This document shows, piece by piece, positions 8,630-17,386 of a stretch of DNA of 51,214 nt. The stretch spans positions 1 through 51,214 of the forward strand of contig NZ_FOGW01000018.1 in the NCBI RefSeq assembly GCF_900111325.1, in the 5' to 3' direction. A program made the position numbers and the translations under genes. Within the stretch, counting starts at the first letter, position 1. Each line of letters begins with the position of its first letter. The stretch is from Lachnobacterium bovis (GTDB lineage Bacteria > Bacillota > Clostridia > Lachnospirales > Lachnospiraceae). Below the pieces are notes generated by a model. It ran no database searches and was not told the origin of the DNA. It saw only the letters and a list, made by a program, of their open reading frames with translations.

Positions 8630-10117
8630 ATGAAAAAAGAGGGTATTAGATTTCAAAAAGATACTGAAAATAGAGATTTGATTTTAGATTATGATGATAT
8701 TGATTCGGCAAAAAATGCCAGTGAAGATATAATGGAAATAACTATCGAGCCAAAAGCTAAATTTCCCAAAGAGTTTAATGAAAATTTAACAGAAGTCTTT
8801 AACGAATCCTTGACAGAAGAAAGCAAGCCAAGACAACAAAGATTTGTTACAAGAACGAGAAATACTCGAACACAAAGGGTAAGTAAGATTAAAAAAGATG
8901 ATTCTTTACAAAAAGAATTACTTAAAACGTTTAATAAAGAGAAAGAAGAAGTTGATCATAAACAGATATCAAAAGAGGATATTAATAAAGAACAATATAA
9001 AGTAACAATAATGGATGAACAACAAAAAAATAAAATTGAGAATGTAGATGAGGGAATAAGAATGGACAATACAATTGAAAACTCACAAGAAAAATTAAGT
9101 GAAAGAAAAAATGTTGATTTTTTAGATAAAATAATTGCAGCACAGCCAGTAGAACAAGTATCACCACAACAGGAAGCACCACAACATGTGTCACCACAAA
9201 TAATGCATCGAGAAGAAGTAAAACCAGTGCAGCAAGTATCACCACAACAGGAAGCACCACAACATGTGTCACCACAAATAATGCATCGAGAAGAAGTAAA
9301 GTCAGTACAGCAAATATCTCCACAACAAGTAACATCACAACCAATTTATCAGCAAGTAGAGCCTCAGAAAGTTTCAAAAAGTAACGTTATGATTGTAGAT
9401 ATGAGTGATACACATAAAGAGGGGGAAAAGAATATGGATGTAGATAGTGTACAACCTAAAAGTGATGGCTTATTAAAACAAATAGATGAATTTAGGGAGA
9501 AAGCTAAAATGTTACAGACTTTAATTCAGTCGAAGAAAGATGAGGCTAAAAAATTAGAGGATATTGTTGCAGAAAAAGAAAACAAGGCAGAAAAATTACA
9601 ACGACTAGTCAATGAGCGACAAGAAAAAGCAGATGGCATTACAGGTGAAGTTAGTAAAAGAATAAAAGAAATGGAAAAAGAGTTAGTAGAGAGAATAAAT
9701 ACTATTGAAAATAATATAGATTTTCGTTTACAAGAAAGCTCAAATCATACAAGTGCGATGAATAACCAGTTAAAAGAGACTGTTACAGATTCAAATTCAC
9801 TTGCACTTAAAAAAATTGATGAAAGATTAGAAAATGTTGTAACTTCAAAAGAAATAGAAGGAATTGTAGAAGAACAATTAGAAGAAACAAAAATTGTTTT
9901 ATCAGAAAAGATACACAGTGAAGATGTAAAACTTTACAGAAATACGAAAGATGCACTAAAGGATATTGAACAGCAATTATATAATATTGAAAACGTAAAA
10001 GATAATACTAATTCAGTAAAAGGTTTATTAAAAGGCGTAATGGCATTGTCACTTATAAATCTTGCTGGAATAGTAGTAATGGCACTTTATATGTTTGGTT
10101 TTATACATCTTTCTTAA
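8630..10117 (+). CDS. Tail-anchored coiled-coil protein with internal Pro/Gln repeats, function unknown
   Basis: I do not recognise a family. The 495-residue protein starts with a good Shine-Dalgarno (GGAGAGG). Residues 1-170 are highly charged and look disordered. Residues about 176-245 are a Pro/Gln/Val-rich repeat block (two near-identical 26-residue units beginning QVSPQQEAPQ and a third, degenerate one). Residues about 280-355 are a strong coiled coil (KKDEAKKLEDIVAEKENKAEK). A single hydrophobic segment at about 466-492 ends four residues from the C-terminus, so the bulk should be cytoplasmic and anchored by its tail. Standing alone between two terminators, it gives no context clue. A cell-envelope or division scaffold role would be a guess. 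Confidence 0.8.
   Translation: MKKEGIRFQKDTENRDLILDYDDIDSAKNASEDIMEITIEPKAKFPKEFNENLTEVFNESLTEESKPRQQRFVTRTRNTRTQRVSKIKKDDSLQKELLKTFNKEKEEVDHKQISKEDINKEQYKVTIMDEQQKNKIENVDEGIRMDNTIENSQEKLSERKNVDFLDKIIAAQPVEQVSPQQEAPQHVSPQIMHREEVKPVQQVSPQQEAPQHVSPQIMHREEVKSVQQISPQQVTSQPIYQQVEPQKVSKSNVMIVDMSDTHKEGEKNMDVDSVQPKSDGLLKQIDEFREKAKMLQTLIQSKKDEAKKLEDIVAEKENKAEKLQRLVNERQEKADGITGEVSKRIKEMEKELVERINTIENNIDFRLQESSNHTSAMNNQLKETVTDSNSLALKKIDERLENVVTSKEIEGIVEEQLEETKIVLSEKIHSEDVKLYRNTKDALKDIEQQLYNIENVKDNTNSVKGLLKGVMALSLINLAGIVVMALYMFGFIHLS
9155..9310 (+). repeat. In-frame 78-bp tandem duplication
   Basis: Two units of 78 bp (9155-9232 and 9233-9310) are identical over at least their first 68 bases. A third, diverged partial copy follows from 9311. 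The period is 26 codons, so the reading frame is kept. Confidence 0.85.
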
Positions 10118-10136
10118 TATAAAATATAAAAAAATG

Positions 10137-10176
10137 ACAACCATGGTAGAAATAAAGAGCTATCATGGTTGTTTTT
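10137..10176 (+). terminator. Terminator after the coiled-coil protein gene
   Basis: ACAACCATGGTAG (10137-10149) pairs with CTATCATGGTTGT (10160-10172) with one mismatch, followed by a run of T's. Confidence 0.85.
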
Positions 10177-10262
10177 AAGTGTGTTTTTTTAAAAAAGATA
10201 AAAAATAGATAATTAAAAAGGTAAATATAAGTAAAACATACATATGCAAAAAGTGTTGTGTG

Positions 10263-10271
10263 TGTTATAAT
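10263..10271 (+). promoter_or_regulatory. Extended -10 promoter of the M16C peptidase gene
   Basis: TGTTATAAT (10263-10271) is an extended -10 element with a perfect TATAAT. No good -35 box is visible. The gene starts at 10300. Confidence 0.5.
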
Positions 10272-10299
10272 ATAAACACTTATGTTCAGGAGGTAGGAA

Positions 10300-13212
10300 A
10301 TGCAGATTAAAGATTTAACTACTTATAGAATCTTAGAAGATATAGAATTAAAAGATATAAATTCAAGGGGTTATATTTTAGAACACGTAAAAAGTGGTGC
10401 AAGAATTAGTATAATCTCTAACGATGATATAAATAAAGTTTTTTATATTGGTTTTAAAACACCACCTAAAGATGAGACAGGTGTACCACATATTATAGAG
10501 CATACAGTATTATGTGGCTCTAAAAAGTTCCCAGTGAAAGATCCTTTTGTAGAATTAGTGAAAGGTTCACTTAATACTTTTTTAAATGCTATGACATATC
10601 CAGAGAAGACTGTATATCCAATAGCAAGTTGTAATGATAAAGATTTTCAAAATTTGATGGATGTTTATCTGGATGCAGTTTTTAATCCAAATATATATAA
10701 ATACAAAGAAATTTTTAAGCAAGAAGGATGGCATTACGAGTTAGAAGATAAGGATTCACCTCTTAAGATTAATGGTGTCGTTTATAATGAGATGAAAGGT
10801 GCATACTCTTCAGCAGAAGAAATACTACAAGAAGAGATTAGTAAGGCACTTTTCCCAGATAATGCATATGGTAAAGACTCAGGCGGTAACCCAGAACATA
10901 TACCTGAATTAACATATGATGCTTATTTAGATTTTCATAGAAAATATTATCATCCAGTTAACTCATATATTTATTTATATGGAAATATGGATATTGTTGA
11001 AAAGCTAGAATGGCTTGATAAAGAATATTTAAATAAATATGATAAAATTGAAGTTGATTCAGAAATTAAAAAACAACCTGAATTTAATACAATTAAAGAT
11101 GTCGTTAAAGAATATTCGATTGCGTCAGATGAAGATACTAAAGATAAGGCATATTTATCATATAGTAAGATAATAGAAGATGTATTAGACACTAAGTTAT
11201 ATCATGCATTTGATGTTTTAGATTATTGTTTGATTTCAGCACCTGGTGCACCAGTAAAAAAGGCGTTAATTGATGCAAAGATTGGTAAAGATATTTCAAG
11301 TTCATATGATGATGGCATTTTACAACCTACATTTACTATTTGTGCTAAGAATGCAAATGTAGAAGATAAAGATAGATTCATTCAAGTTATTGATGATACA
11401 CTTAGACGAGTTGTTAAAGAAGGAATTAATAAAGAATCTATTTTAGCATCCATTAATTCTTCAGAATTTCGTTTTAGAGAAGCTGATTTTGGACAGTATC
11501 CAAAGGGATTACTATATGGTTTACAAATTCTAGATTCTTGGTTATATGATGATACTAAGCCATTTTTACATTTAGAATGTTTAGATACATACAAGTTTTT
11601 GAAAGAACAAATTGGAACAGGATATTTTGAAAATTTAATAGAAAAATATTTATTATCTAAGAAAAATGGTGCAGTAGTCACTCTTAAACCAGTTGCAGGT
11701 TTAAATTCAAAACTTGAAAAAGAACAAGAAGAGAAACTTGCTAAAATTAAGAGCCAAATGACAGAACAAGAAATAGAAGATTTGGTTAAAGAGACTAAGC
11801 ATTTAAAAGAATATCAAGAAGAGCCTTCTCCAAAAGAAGAATTGGAGAAGATACCTATGCTTAAAAGATCAGATATTTCACCAGATGCATTACCTTTTAA
11901 AAATGAAAAGGTTATGTTAGACGATGTTCCTGTTATATATCATGATTATGAGACAAATGGAATAGATTATATTGATTTTATGTTTGAAACAACAGATTAT
12001 ACTTCAGAAGAACTTCAAAGTTTAGCTCTTTTAAAAACTTTGTTGAGTTATGTTGATACAGACAAATATAAATATTCAGATTTATCTAATCAGATTAGTA
12101 TCTACACAGGTGGAATTAATTTTTCGGTTTCATCAATTACTAAATTAAAAGATAATGAACCATTAATATATTTAAATGTAAGAATTAGAGCATTACATGA
12201 AAATATAGATAAAGGTTTAGATTTATTATGGAATGTGCTTTTAAACACAGACTTTTCAGATAAGTCAAGAATTAAAGAGTTAATTGCTCAAACAGCTTCG
12301 AGATTAAAAAATAGCTTGAGTAGCAGTGGTAATGTCGCAGCAGCTTTAAGAGGTTTATCTTATATATCTAAGCATGGATATTATTCAGACTTATTAGTCG
12401 GTATTGAATTTTATAGATTTGTTTCTGATATTGATAAGAATTTTGATGAAAAAATAGATAGTGTTATTGCAAATATTAAAAAGGTTCTTGAAAAGGCAAT
12501 TGCAGTAAACAGATTAACTATAAGCTATACTGGAAATAAAGAATTATTTGCAGAAACAAAAGATATCATTTCATCTTATGTAAAAAAATGTCCTAAAGGT
12601 ACTAAGCCAGGTAAGGTATTACCAATTGACTTGAAGCAAAAGAACGAAGCATTTATGGATGCTTCACAGATTCATTATGTTGCTAGAGTTGGTAATTTTA
12701 AGAAACATGGATTTGAGTATACGGGTCTTCTTAGAATATTAAAAGTTATTTTAAGCTATGATTATTTGTGGATTAACGTTCGAGTAAAAGGTGGAGCATA
12801 TGGTTGTTCAAGTTCTTTCCAAAAAACAGGAGAGGTAATGTTTACATCATATAGAGATCCTAATTTATCTGCAACTAATGATATTTATGAGAAGATACCA
12901 GAGTATGTTAGAAACTTTGACGTTAATGATAGAGATATGACTAAATATGTCATTGGAACATTTAATGCCTTAGATGCTCCTTTATATCCAGAAGCATCAG
13001 GAATTAGATCATTTATCGCATATTTAGTTGGGGAAACATACGAAAGAATTCAAAAAGAAAGAGATGTTATTTTGAATGCAACTCAAGAAGATATCAGAAA
13101 TTTAGCAGATATGTTTGAGGCAGTGTTAAAAGAAAATAATATCTGTGTAATCGGTAATGAGGTTACAATTAAAAAAGAAAAAGAATTATTTAAGAATATA
13201 GATACTTTATAA
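10300..13212 (+). CDS. M16C-family zinc metallopeptidase (presequence protease-like)
   Basis: This is a large insulinase-family peptidase. The 970-residue protein has the inverted zinc motif HIIEH (H64, E67, H68) with the second glutamate in NEMKGAYSS (about E164). It contains the four homologous domains expected of PreP/Cym1 types. No signal peptide is visible, so it is probably cytoplasmic and degrades short peptides. The length matches the family (about 970). AGGAGG sits just before the ATG. It is separated from upstream genes by a terminator, and the 106-base gap to era contains no obvious terminator, so read-through into era is possible. The peptide substrate is not indicated by the sequence. 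Confidence 0.92.
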   Translation: MQIKDLTTYRILEDIELKDINSRGYILEHVKSGARISIISNDDINKVFYIGFKTPPKDETGVPHIIEHTVLCGSKKFPVKDPFVELVKGSLNTFLNAMTYPEKTVYPIASCNDKDFQNLMDVYLDAVFNPNIYKYKEIFKQEGWHYELEDKDSPLKINGVVYNEMKGAYSSAEEILQEEISKALFPDNAYGKDSGGNPEHIPELTYDAYLDFHRKYYHPVNSYIYLYGNMDIVEKLEWLDKEYLNKYDKIEVDSEIKKQPEFNTIKDVVKEYSIASDEDTKDKAYLSYSKIIEDVLDTKLYHAFDVLDYCLISAPGAPVKKALIDAKIGKDISSSYDDGILQPTFTICAKNANVEDKDRFIQVIDDTLRRVVKEGINKESILASINSSEFRFREADFGQYPKGLLYGLQILDSWLYDDTKPFLHLECLDTYKFLKEQIGTGYFENLIEKYLLSKKNGAVVTLKPVAGLNSKLEKEQEEKLAKIKSQMTEQEIEDLVKETKHLKEYQEEPSPKEELEKIPMLKRSDISPDALPFKNEKVMLDDVPVIYHDYETNGIDYIDFMFETTDYTSEELQSLALLKTLLSYVDTDKYKYSDLSNQISIYTGGINFSVSSITKLKDNEPLIYLNVRIRALHENIDKGLDLLWNVLLNTDFSDKSRIKELIAQTASRLKNSLSSSGNVAAALRGLSYISKHGYYSDLLVGIEFYRFVSDIDKNFDEKIDSVIANIKKVLEKAIAVNRLTISYTGNKELFAETKDIISSYVKKCPKGTKPGKVLPIDLKQKNEAFMDASQIHYVARVGNFKKHGFEYTGLLRILKVILSYDYLWINVRVKGGAYGCSSSFQKTGEVMFTSYRDPNLSATNDIYEKIPEYVRNFDVNDRDMTKYVIGTFNALDAPLYPEASGIRSFIAYLVGETYERIQKERDVILNATQEDIRNLADMFEAVLKENNICVIGNEVTIKKEKELFKNIDTL

Positions 13213-13275
13213 AACAAAATGTAATTAATAATTTTTTGAAAAGTTAACAGTTATATTAATAGTTATATGTAAAAG

Positions 13276-13321
13276 AAAGGAGAGTATAGGTACGAATTTA
13301 GTACCTATACAATAAAGAATG
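13276..13321 (+). promoter_or_regulatory. era translation start: SD, 10-bp hairpin, then ATG
   Basis: The Shine-Dalgarno AAAGGAG (13276-13282) lies 36 bases before the ATG at 13319. The gap is filled by a perfect 10-bp inverted repeat, GTATAGGTAC (13284-13293)/GTACCTATAC (13301-13310), with a 7-base loop. One base separates SD and stem, and eight bases separate stem and ATG. Folding brings the SD to about nine bases from the start codon. The ung start has identical margins. Confidence 0.65.
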
Positions 13322-14230
13322 AACGAAAGTTTTAAATCAGGATTTGTTACTATTATAGGAAGACCAAATGTTGGAAAATCAACATTAATGAATAAAATAA
13401 TTGGTCAAAAAATTGCTATAACATCAAATAAACCACAGACTACAAGAAATAGAATACAGACAGTATATACAGATATGGATAGAGGACAGCTAGTTTTCCT
13501 TGATACACCAGGTATTCATAAAGCTAAAAATAAACTTGGTAAATTTATGGTTAATGTTGCTGAAAAAACATTAAAAGAAGTAGATGTTATTTTATGGTTA
13601 GTTGAGCCTTCGGCTTACGTGGGTGCTGGTGAGCAACATATAATTGAACAATTAAAGAAAGTAACAACACCTGTAATTTTAATTATCAATAAGGTTGATA
13701 CAGTAGAAAAAGATAAGGTCCTTGAATACATTGATACATACAGAAAATTGTATGATTTTGCAGAAATTATTCCAACATCAGCACTTAGAGGTAATAATAT
13801 AGATGATGTTATAGATAGTATTTTTAAATATATGCCATATGGACCACAGTTTTACGATGAAGATACTATCACAGATCAGCCTGAAAGAGCAATTTGCGCA
13901 GAGATCATTCGTGAGAAAGCTTTACATGCATTAGATGAAGAAGTTCCACATGGTATTGCAGTTGGTATTGATTCAATGAAAACAAGAAAAAATAAATCAG
14001 GATTAATTTATGATATCGATGCTACAATTGTATGTGAGAAGAATTCACATAAAGGTATTATTATTGGTAAACAGGGTGCGATGCTTAAAAAAATTGGTAC
14101 AAATGCACGTTACGAAATAGAAAGATTATTAGATGCTAAAGTTAACCTTAAGTTATGGGTTAAAGTTAAAAAAGATTGGAGAGATAGTGATTTCCTAATC
14201 AAGAACTTCGGATTTAAGGACGAAAATTAA
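13319..14230 (+). CDS. era: GTPase Era
   Basis: Era is an essential Ras-like GTPase that binds 16S rRNA and helps 30S assembly. The 303-residue protein has G1 GRPNVGKS (14-21), switch II DTPG (about 62-65), G4 NKVD (about 124) and a C-terminal KH domain with GxxG as IIIGKQGAMLKKIG. The length is normal. It is followed after five bases by recO, a conserved Firmicute pairing. The start is confirmed by family alignment in style (FKSGFVTIIGRPNVGKST), although the Shine-Dalgarno is separated from it by a hairpin, which suggests structured control of initiation. Confidence 0.97.
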   Translation: MNESFKSGFVTIIGRPNVGKSTLMNKIIGQKIAITSNKPQTTRNRIQTVYTDMDRGQLVFLDTPGIHKAKNKLGKFMVNVAEKTLKEVDVILWLVEPSAYVGAGEQHIIEQLKKVTTPVILIINKVDTVEKDKVLEYIDTYRKLYDFAEIIPTSALRGNNIDDVIDSIFKYMPYGPQFYDEDTITDQPERAICAEIIREKALHALDEEVPHGIAVGIDSMKTRKNKSGLIYDIDATIVCEKNSHKGIIIGKQGAMLKKIGTNARYEIERLLDAKVNLKLWVKVKKDWRDSDFLIKNFGFKDEN

Positions 14231-14235
14231 TAGCT

Positions 14236-14997
14236 ATGATGAATAATAATAATTTGGTATTGAAAGGCATAGTTTTATCGGCTATGCCGGTTGGTGATTA
14301 TGATAAAAGATTATGTATTTTGACACAGGAAAGAGGAAAAATAGTAGCTTTTGCTAAGGGCGCTAGACGTCCAAATAATCAATTAGTTGCAGCTGCTAAT
14401 CCGTTTTGTTTTGGGGAATTCGAATTATATCAAGGGAAAAATGCATATACATTATCTAAAGCTAATATACAAAATTATTTTAGAGATTTGACAAATGATA
14501 TATCTACAGCGTATTACGGATTTTATTTTTTGGAATTCGCAAATTATTTTTGTCAAGAAAATGTAGAAAATTTGGAATTTCTAAAGCTTATTTATCAATC
14601 ACTTAGAGCCTTAGAAAGTCATAAATTTGACAATAAATTAGTACGTGTCATTTTCGAACTTAAAGTGCTTACGATTGAAGGTATTGCGCCAATGGTATTT
14701 CGTTGTATAGGATGTCATACATCAGAAGAATTGAATTATTTTTCGATAGAGCATTCAGGAATTCTTTGTCCTAAATGTAAGAAGAATGCGAAAGTTTATA
14801 AGATATCTGATGCGACTAGATATACAATGCAGTTTATAATTAGTCAAAAAATAGAAAAATTGTATACTTTTAAGTTGTCAGATGAAATTTTAAGTGAGAT
14901 ACGTTATGTTGTAAAAAAATTTATTGATTATCATATTCAGCATAAGTTCAAGTCCCTTGAAATAATAGAACAAGACGTGTATAATTACAAGAGTTAG
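14236..14997 (+). CDS. recO: DNA repair protein RecO
   Basis: RecO loads RecA onto SSB-coated DNA in the RecFOR recombination pathway and anneals single strands. The 253-residue protein has the N-terminal OB fold (VLKGIVLSAMPVGDYDKRL...KGARRPNN) and a zinc-finger-like CxxC...CxxC pair (CIGC at about 155 and CPKC at about 176). It starts six bases after the era stop, with two consecutive ATGs. The nearest Shine-Dalgarno-like AAGGA lies within era, 15 bases upstream, so translational coupling to era is likely. Confidence 0.94.
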   Translation: MMNNNNLVLKGIVLSAMPVGDYDKRLCILTQERGKIVAFAKGARRPNNQLVAAANPFCFGEFELYQGKNAYTLSKANIQNYFRDLTNDISTAYYGFYFLEFANYFCQENVENLEFLKLIYQSLRALESHKFDNKLVRVIFELKVLTIEGIAPMVFRCIGCHTSEELNYFSIEHSGILCPKCKKNAKVYKISDATRYTMQFIISQKIEKLYTFKLSDEILSEIRYVVKKFIDYHIQHKFKSLEIIEQDVYNYKS

Positions 14998-15031
14998 TGC
15001 TCAAATAATGGACATAAGAATGGAGAAAGAT

Positions 15032-15844
15032 ATGAGAAAAAAAATAATAGCAATATCAATACTTGTATTGATGCTAGGATTATGTACAGGGTGTGGCAAA
15101 AAATATGAGGCAAAAAAAAGTACGTTATTTATAGAAAGTGATGGAGGGGTAGTATCAAAGGATATTGAAGCTTTTGATACACATGAATATAGTAAAAGTA
15201 AATTCGAAAAATATGTCAACAGTAGAATCGATTCTTATAATGATCAAGTTGATTCAAAGGCTATCAAACTTAAAGAATTAGAATTTAAAAATGATATGGT
15301 TAGTTTGACTTTATCATATAAATCTTACAAGGATTATTCTAAATTTAATAATATAGAATTATTTGTAGGTAGTATTTCTGATGCTATTGCGGAAGGGTAT
15401 TCAATGGATACTAATTTTGTGAAAGTTGAAGATAATAAGCCTGTAAGTAAGGTTTCATGTAATAAAATATTAGAAAACAATTCTGATAAAATAGTCATAA
15501 TTAAGGCTAATACTCGCATTAAGATTGATGGTTCTATTAAGTATACGTCTGCTAAAGATGTGAATTTAATTAGTGATGACACCGTTGACATGAAAGAGAA
15601 TACTAATTTACTAGATGAATTATCTAATAGAAAGTCAGCGGCTAAGAAAGCACAGTTAAAGAAAACAAAAAAAGTAAAAGCTATAAAGAAAAAGAATAGT
15701 GTAAATGCTGATGGAAGCGTAGATGAAAAAGACTTAGAAGTTGGAAAAGTAAAAAAGAAAGAGACTAATTTTGTTTTTAAAGAAGACAAATTAAGTACAT
15801 CATCTCAAATTTCTGATGTTTTTTCATACGTAATATTTGATTAA
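15032..15844 (+). CDS. Putative lipoprotein, function unknown
   Basis: The 270-residue product starts with a lipoprotein signal: MRKK, a hydrophobic run (IIAISILVLMLGL) and a lipobox-like CTGC with the lipidated cysteine at 21. I chose the ATG at 15032, with GGAG ten bases upstream, because the longer reading from 15008 would put eight extra charged residues before the signal. The body is lysine-rich, especially about 205-245 (KKAQLKKTKKVKAIKKKNS), which would be surface-exposed. I see no recognised domain. Its position between recO and glyS, with close spacing, suggests co-expression, but I infer no functional link. Small uncharacterised lipoproteins at this spot may be lineage-specific. Confidence 0.75.
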   Translation: MRKKIIAISILVLMLGLCTGCGKKYEAKKSTLFIESDGGVVSKDIEAFDTHEYSKSKFEKYVNSRIDSYNDQVDSKAIKLKELEFKNDMVSLTLSYKSYKDYSKFNNIELFVGSISDAIAEGYSMDTNFVKVEDNKPVSKVSCNKILENNSDKIVIIKANTRIKIDGSIKYTSAKDVNLISDDTVDMKENTNLLDELSNRKSAAKKAQLKKTKKVKAIKKKNSVNADGSVDEKDLEVGKVKKKETNFVFKEDKLSTSSQISDVFSYVIFD

Positions 15845-15861
15845 TAATTTTGCTAAAAGTC

Positions 15862-15885
15862 ATTAGGATTATTCCTAATATTTTT
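15862..15885 (+). terminator. Weak terminator-like hairpin before glyS
   Basis: ATTAGGA (15862-15868) and TCCTAAT (15873-15879) form a 7-bp A/U-rich stem followed by TTTTT at 15881-15885. It lies 34 bases before the glyS start, so it could partly terminate or regulate glyS. Confidence 0.4.
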
Positions 15886-15918
15886 ATAAAATCACAGAGA
15901 ATGAGAGGAAAATCTGTT

Positions 15919-17316
15919 ATGGAGAAAACCATGGACAAAATTGTACAAGTAGCTAAGGCAAGAGGATTTGTATATCCAGGCTCTGAAATTTATGGAGGAC
16001 TTGCTAATACTTGGGATTACGGTAATTTAGGTGTAGAATTAAAAAACAACGTAAAAAAAGCTTGGTGGAAGAAATTCATCCAAGAAAATAAGTATAATGT
16101 AGGTGTAGATTGCGCTATTTTAATGAATCCACAGACATGGGTTGCATCAGGTCACTTAGGTGGATTCTCTGATCCACTTATGGATTGTAAAGAATGTCAC
16201 GAAAGATTTAGAGCAGATAAAATTATTGAAGATTTTGCAGAAAAAAATGACATTGCATTAGAAACATCTGTTGATGGATGGACAAATGAAGCAATGCAGG
16301 ACTTTATTAAAGATCATGAAATTAAATGTCCATCATGTGGAGCTCATAACTTTACAGAGATTAGACAGTTTAACTTAATGTTTAAAACATTCCAAGGTGT
16401 TACAGAAGATGCTAAAAACACAGTATATCTTCGCCCTGAAACAGCACAGGGTATTTTCGTTAACTTTAAAAATGTTCAAAGAACATCTAGAAAGAAAATT
16501 CCATTTGGAATTGGACAAGTTGGTAAATCTTTTAGAAATGAGATTACACCAGGTAATTTCACATTCCGTACAAGAGAATTTGAACAGATGGAATTAGAAT
16601 TCTTCTGCGAGCCAGGAACAGATATGGAATGGTTCCACTATTGGAGAAGCTTCTGTAAAGAATGGTTACTTTCATTAGGTATTAAAGAAGACGAAATTAG
16701 ATTAAGAGATCATGATCAAGATGAATTATCATTCTACTCAAAGGGAACAACAGATATCGAATTTAAATTCCCATTTGGATGGGGAGAATTATGGGGAATC
16801 GCTGATAGAACAGATTATGATTTAAAATGTCATCAAGATGTATCAGGTCAGGATTTAACATACTTTGATGATCAAAAAGGTGAGAAATACTTACCATACG
16901 TTATTGAACCATCATTAGGTGCAGATCGTGTTGTATTAGCTTTCTTATGTGCTGCATATGATGAAGAAAATATTGGAACAGAAGAAAAACCAGATGTTAG
17001 AACTGTATTCCATTTCCATCCAGCATTAGCACCAGTTAAAATTGGTGTGTTACCACTTTCTAAAAAATTAAACGAGAGTGCAGAAAAAGTATTTGAACAA
17101 TTATCTAGACAGTATAATTGTGAATATGATGATAGAGGAACAATTGGAAAACGTTACCGTCGTCAAGATGAAATTGGTACACCATTCTGTGTTACATATG
17201 ATTTTGATTCAGAAGAAGATCATGCAGTAACAGTAAGAGATCGTGATACAATGCAACAAGAAAGAATTAAAATTGAAGATTTAGATGCATATTTTGCAGA
17301 TAAGTTTAAATTCTAA
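15919..17316 (+). CDS. glyS: Glycine--tRNA ligase (dimeric, class II)
   Basis: This enzyme charges tRNA-Gly with glycine. The 465-residue protein is the single-chain alpha2 type, related to the archaeal/eukaryotic form, rather than the alpha/beta type. It begins MEKTMDKIVQVAKARGFVYP, contains the zinc-binding CxxC pairs (CKEC and CPSC), class II motif 2 (FRNEITPGNFTFRTREFEQME) and motif 3 near GADRVVLAF, and ends with an anticodon-binding domain. I chose the ATG at 15919 with AGAGGA 12 bases upstream. In-frame upstream starts at 15850 would add residues unlike the family. No T-box leader is visible. A strong terminator follows. Confidence 0.95.
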   Translation: MEKTMDKIVQVAKARGFVYPGSEIYGGLANTWDYGNLGVELKNNVKKAWWKKFIQENKYNVGVDCAILMNPQTWVASGHLGGFSDPLMDCKECHERFRADKIIEDFAEKNDIALETSVDGWTNEAMQDFIKDHEIKCPSCGAHNFTEIRQFNLMFKTFQGVTEDAKNTVYLRPETAQGIFVNFKNVQRTSRKKIPFGIGQVGKSFRNEITPGNFTFRTREFEQMELEFFCEPGTDMEWFHYWRSFCKEWLLSLGIKEDEIRLRDHDQDELSFYSKGTTDIEFKFPFGWGELWGIADRTDYDLKCHQDVSGQDLTYFDDQKGEKYLPYVIEPSLGADRVVLAFLCAAYDEENIGTEEKPDVRTVFHFHPALAPVKIGVLPLSKKLNESAEKVFEQLSRQYNCEYDDRGTIGKRYRRQDEIGTPFCVTYDFDSEEDHAVTVRDRDTMQQERIKIEDLDAYFADKFKF

Positions 17317-17331
17317 TAATATTTAGTAATT

Positions 17332-17367
17332 AAGGTAGATCAAGTTACTAAGTGATCTACCTTTTTT
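17332..17367 (+). terminator. Terminator of glyS
   Basis: AAGGTAGATCA (17332-17342) and TGATCTACCTT (17353-17363) form a perfect 11-bp stem followed by a T-run to 17367. Confidence 0.92.
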
Positions 17368-17386
17368 ATGGGTAATGAGGAAATAT

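Noticed and set aside
8982..9377. 131-codon minus-strand ORF opposite the coiled-coil gene
   Set aside because: It is the antisense of the Pro/Gln repeat block, giving Val/Leu-rich low-complexity sequence without a ribosome binding site.
15845..15918. T-box leader for glyS
   Set aside because: The gap is only 74 bases, and no T-box sequence or specifier stem is visible; only a short A/U-rich hairpin is present.
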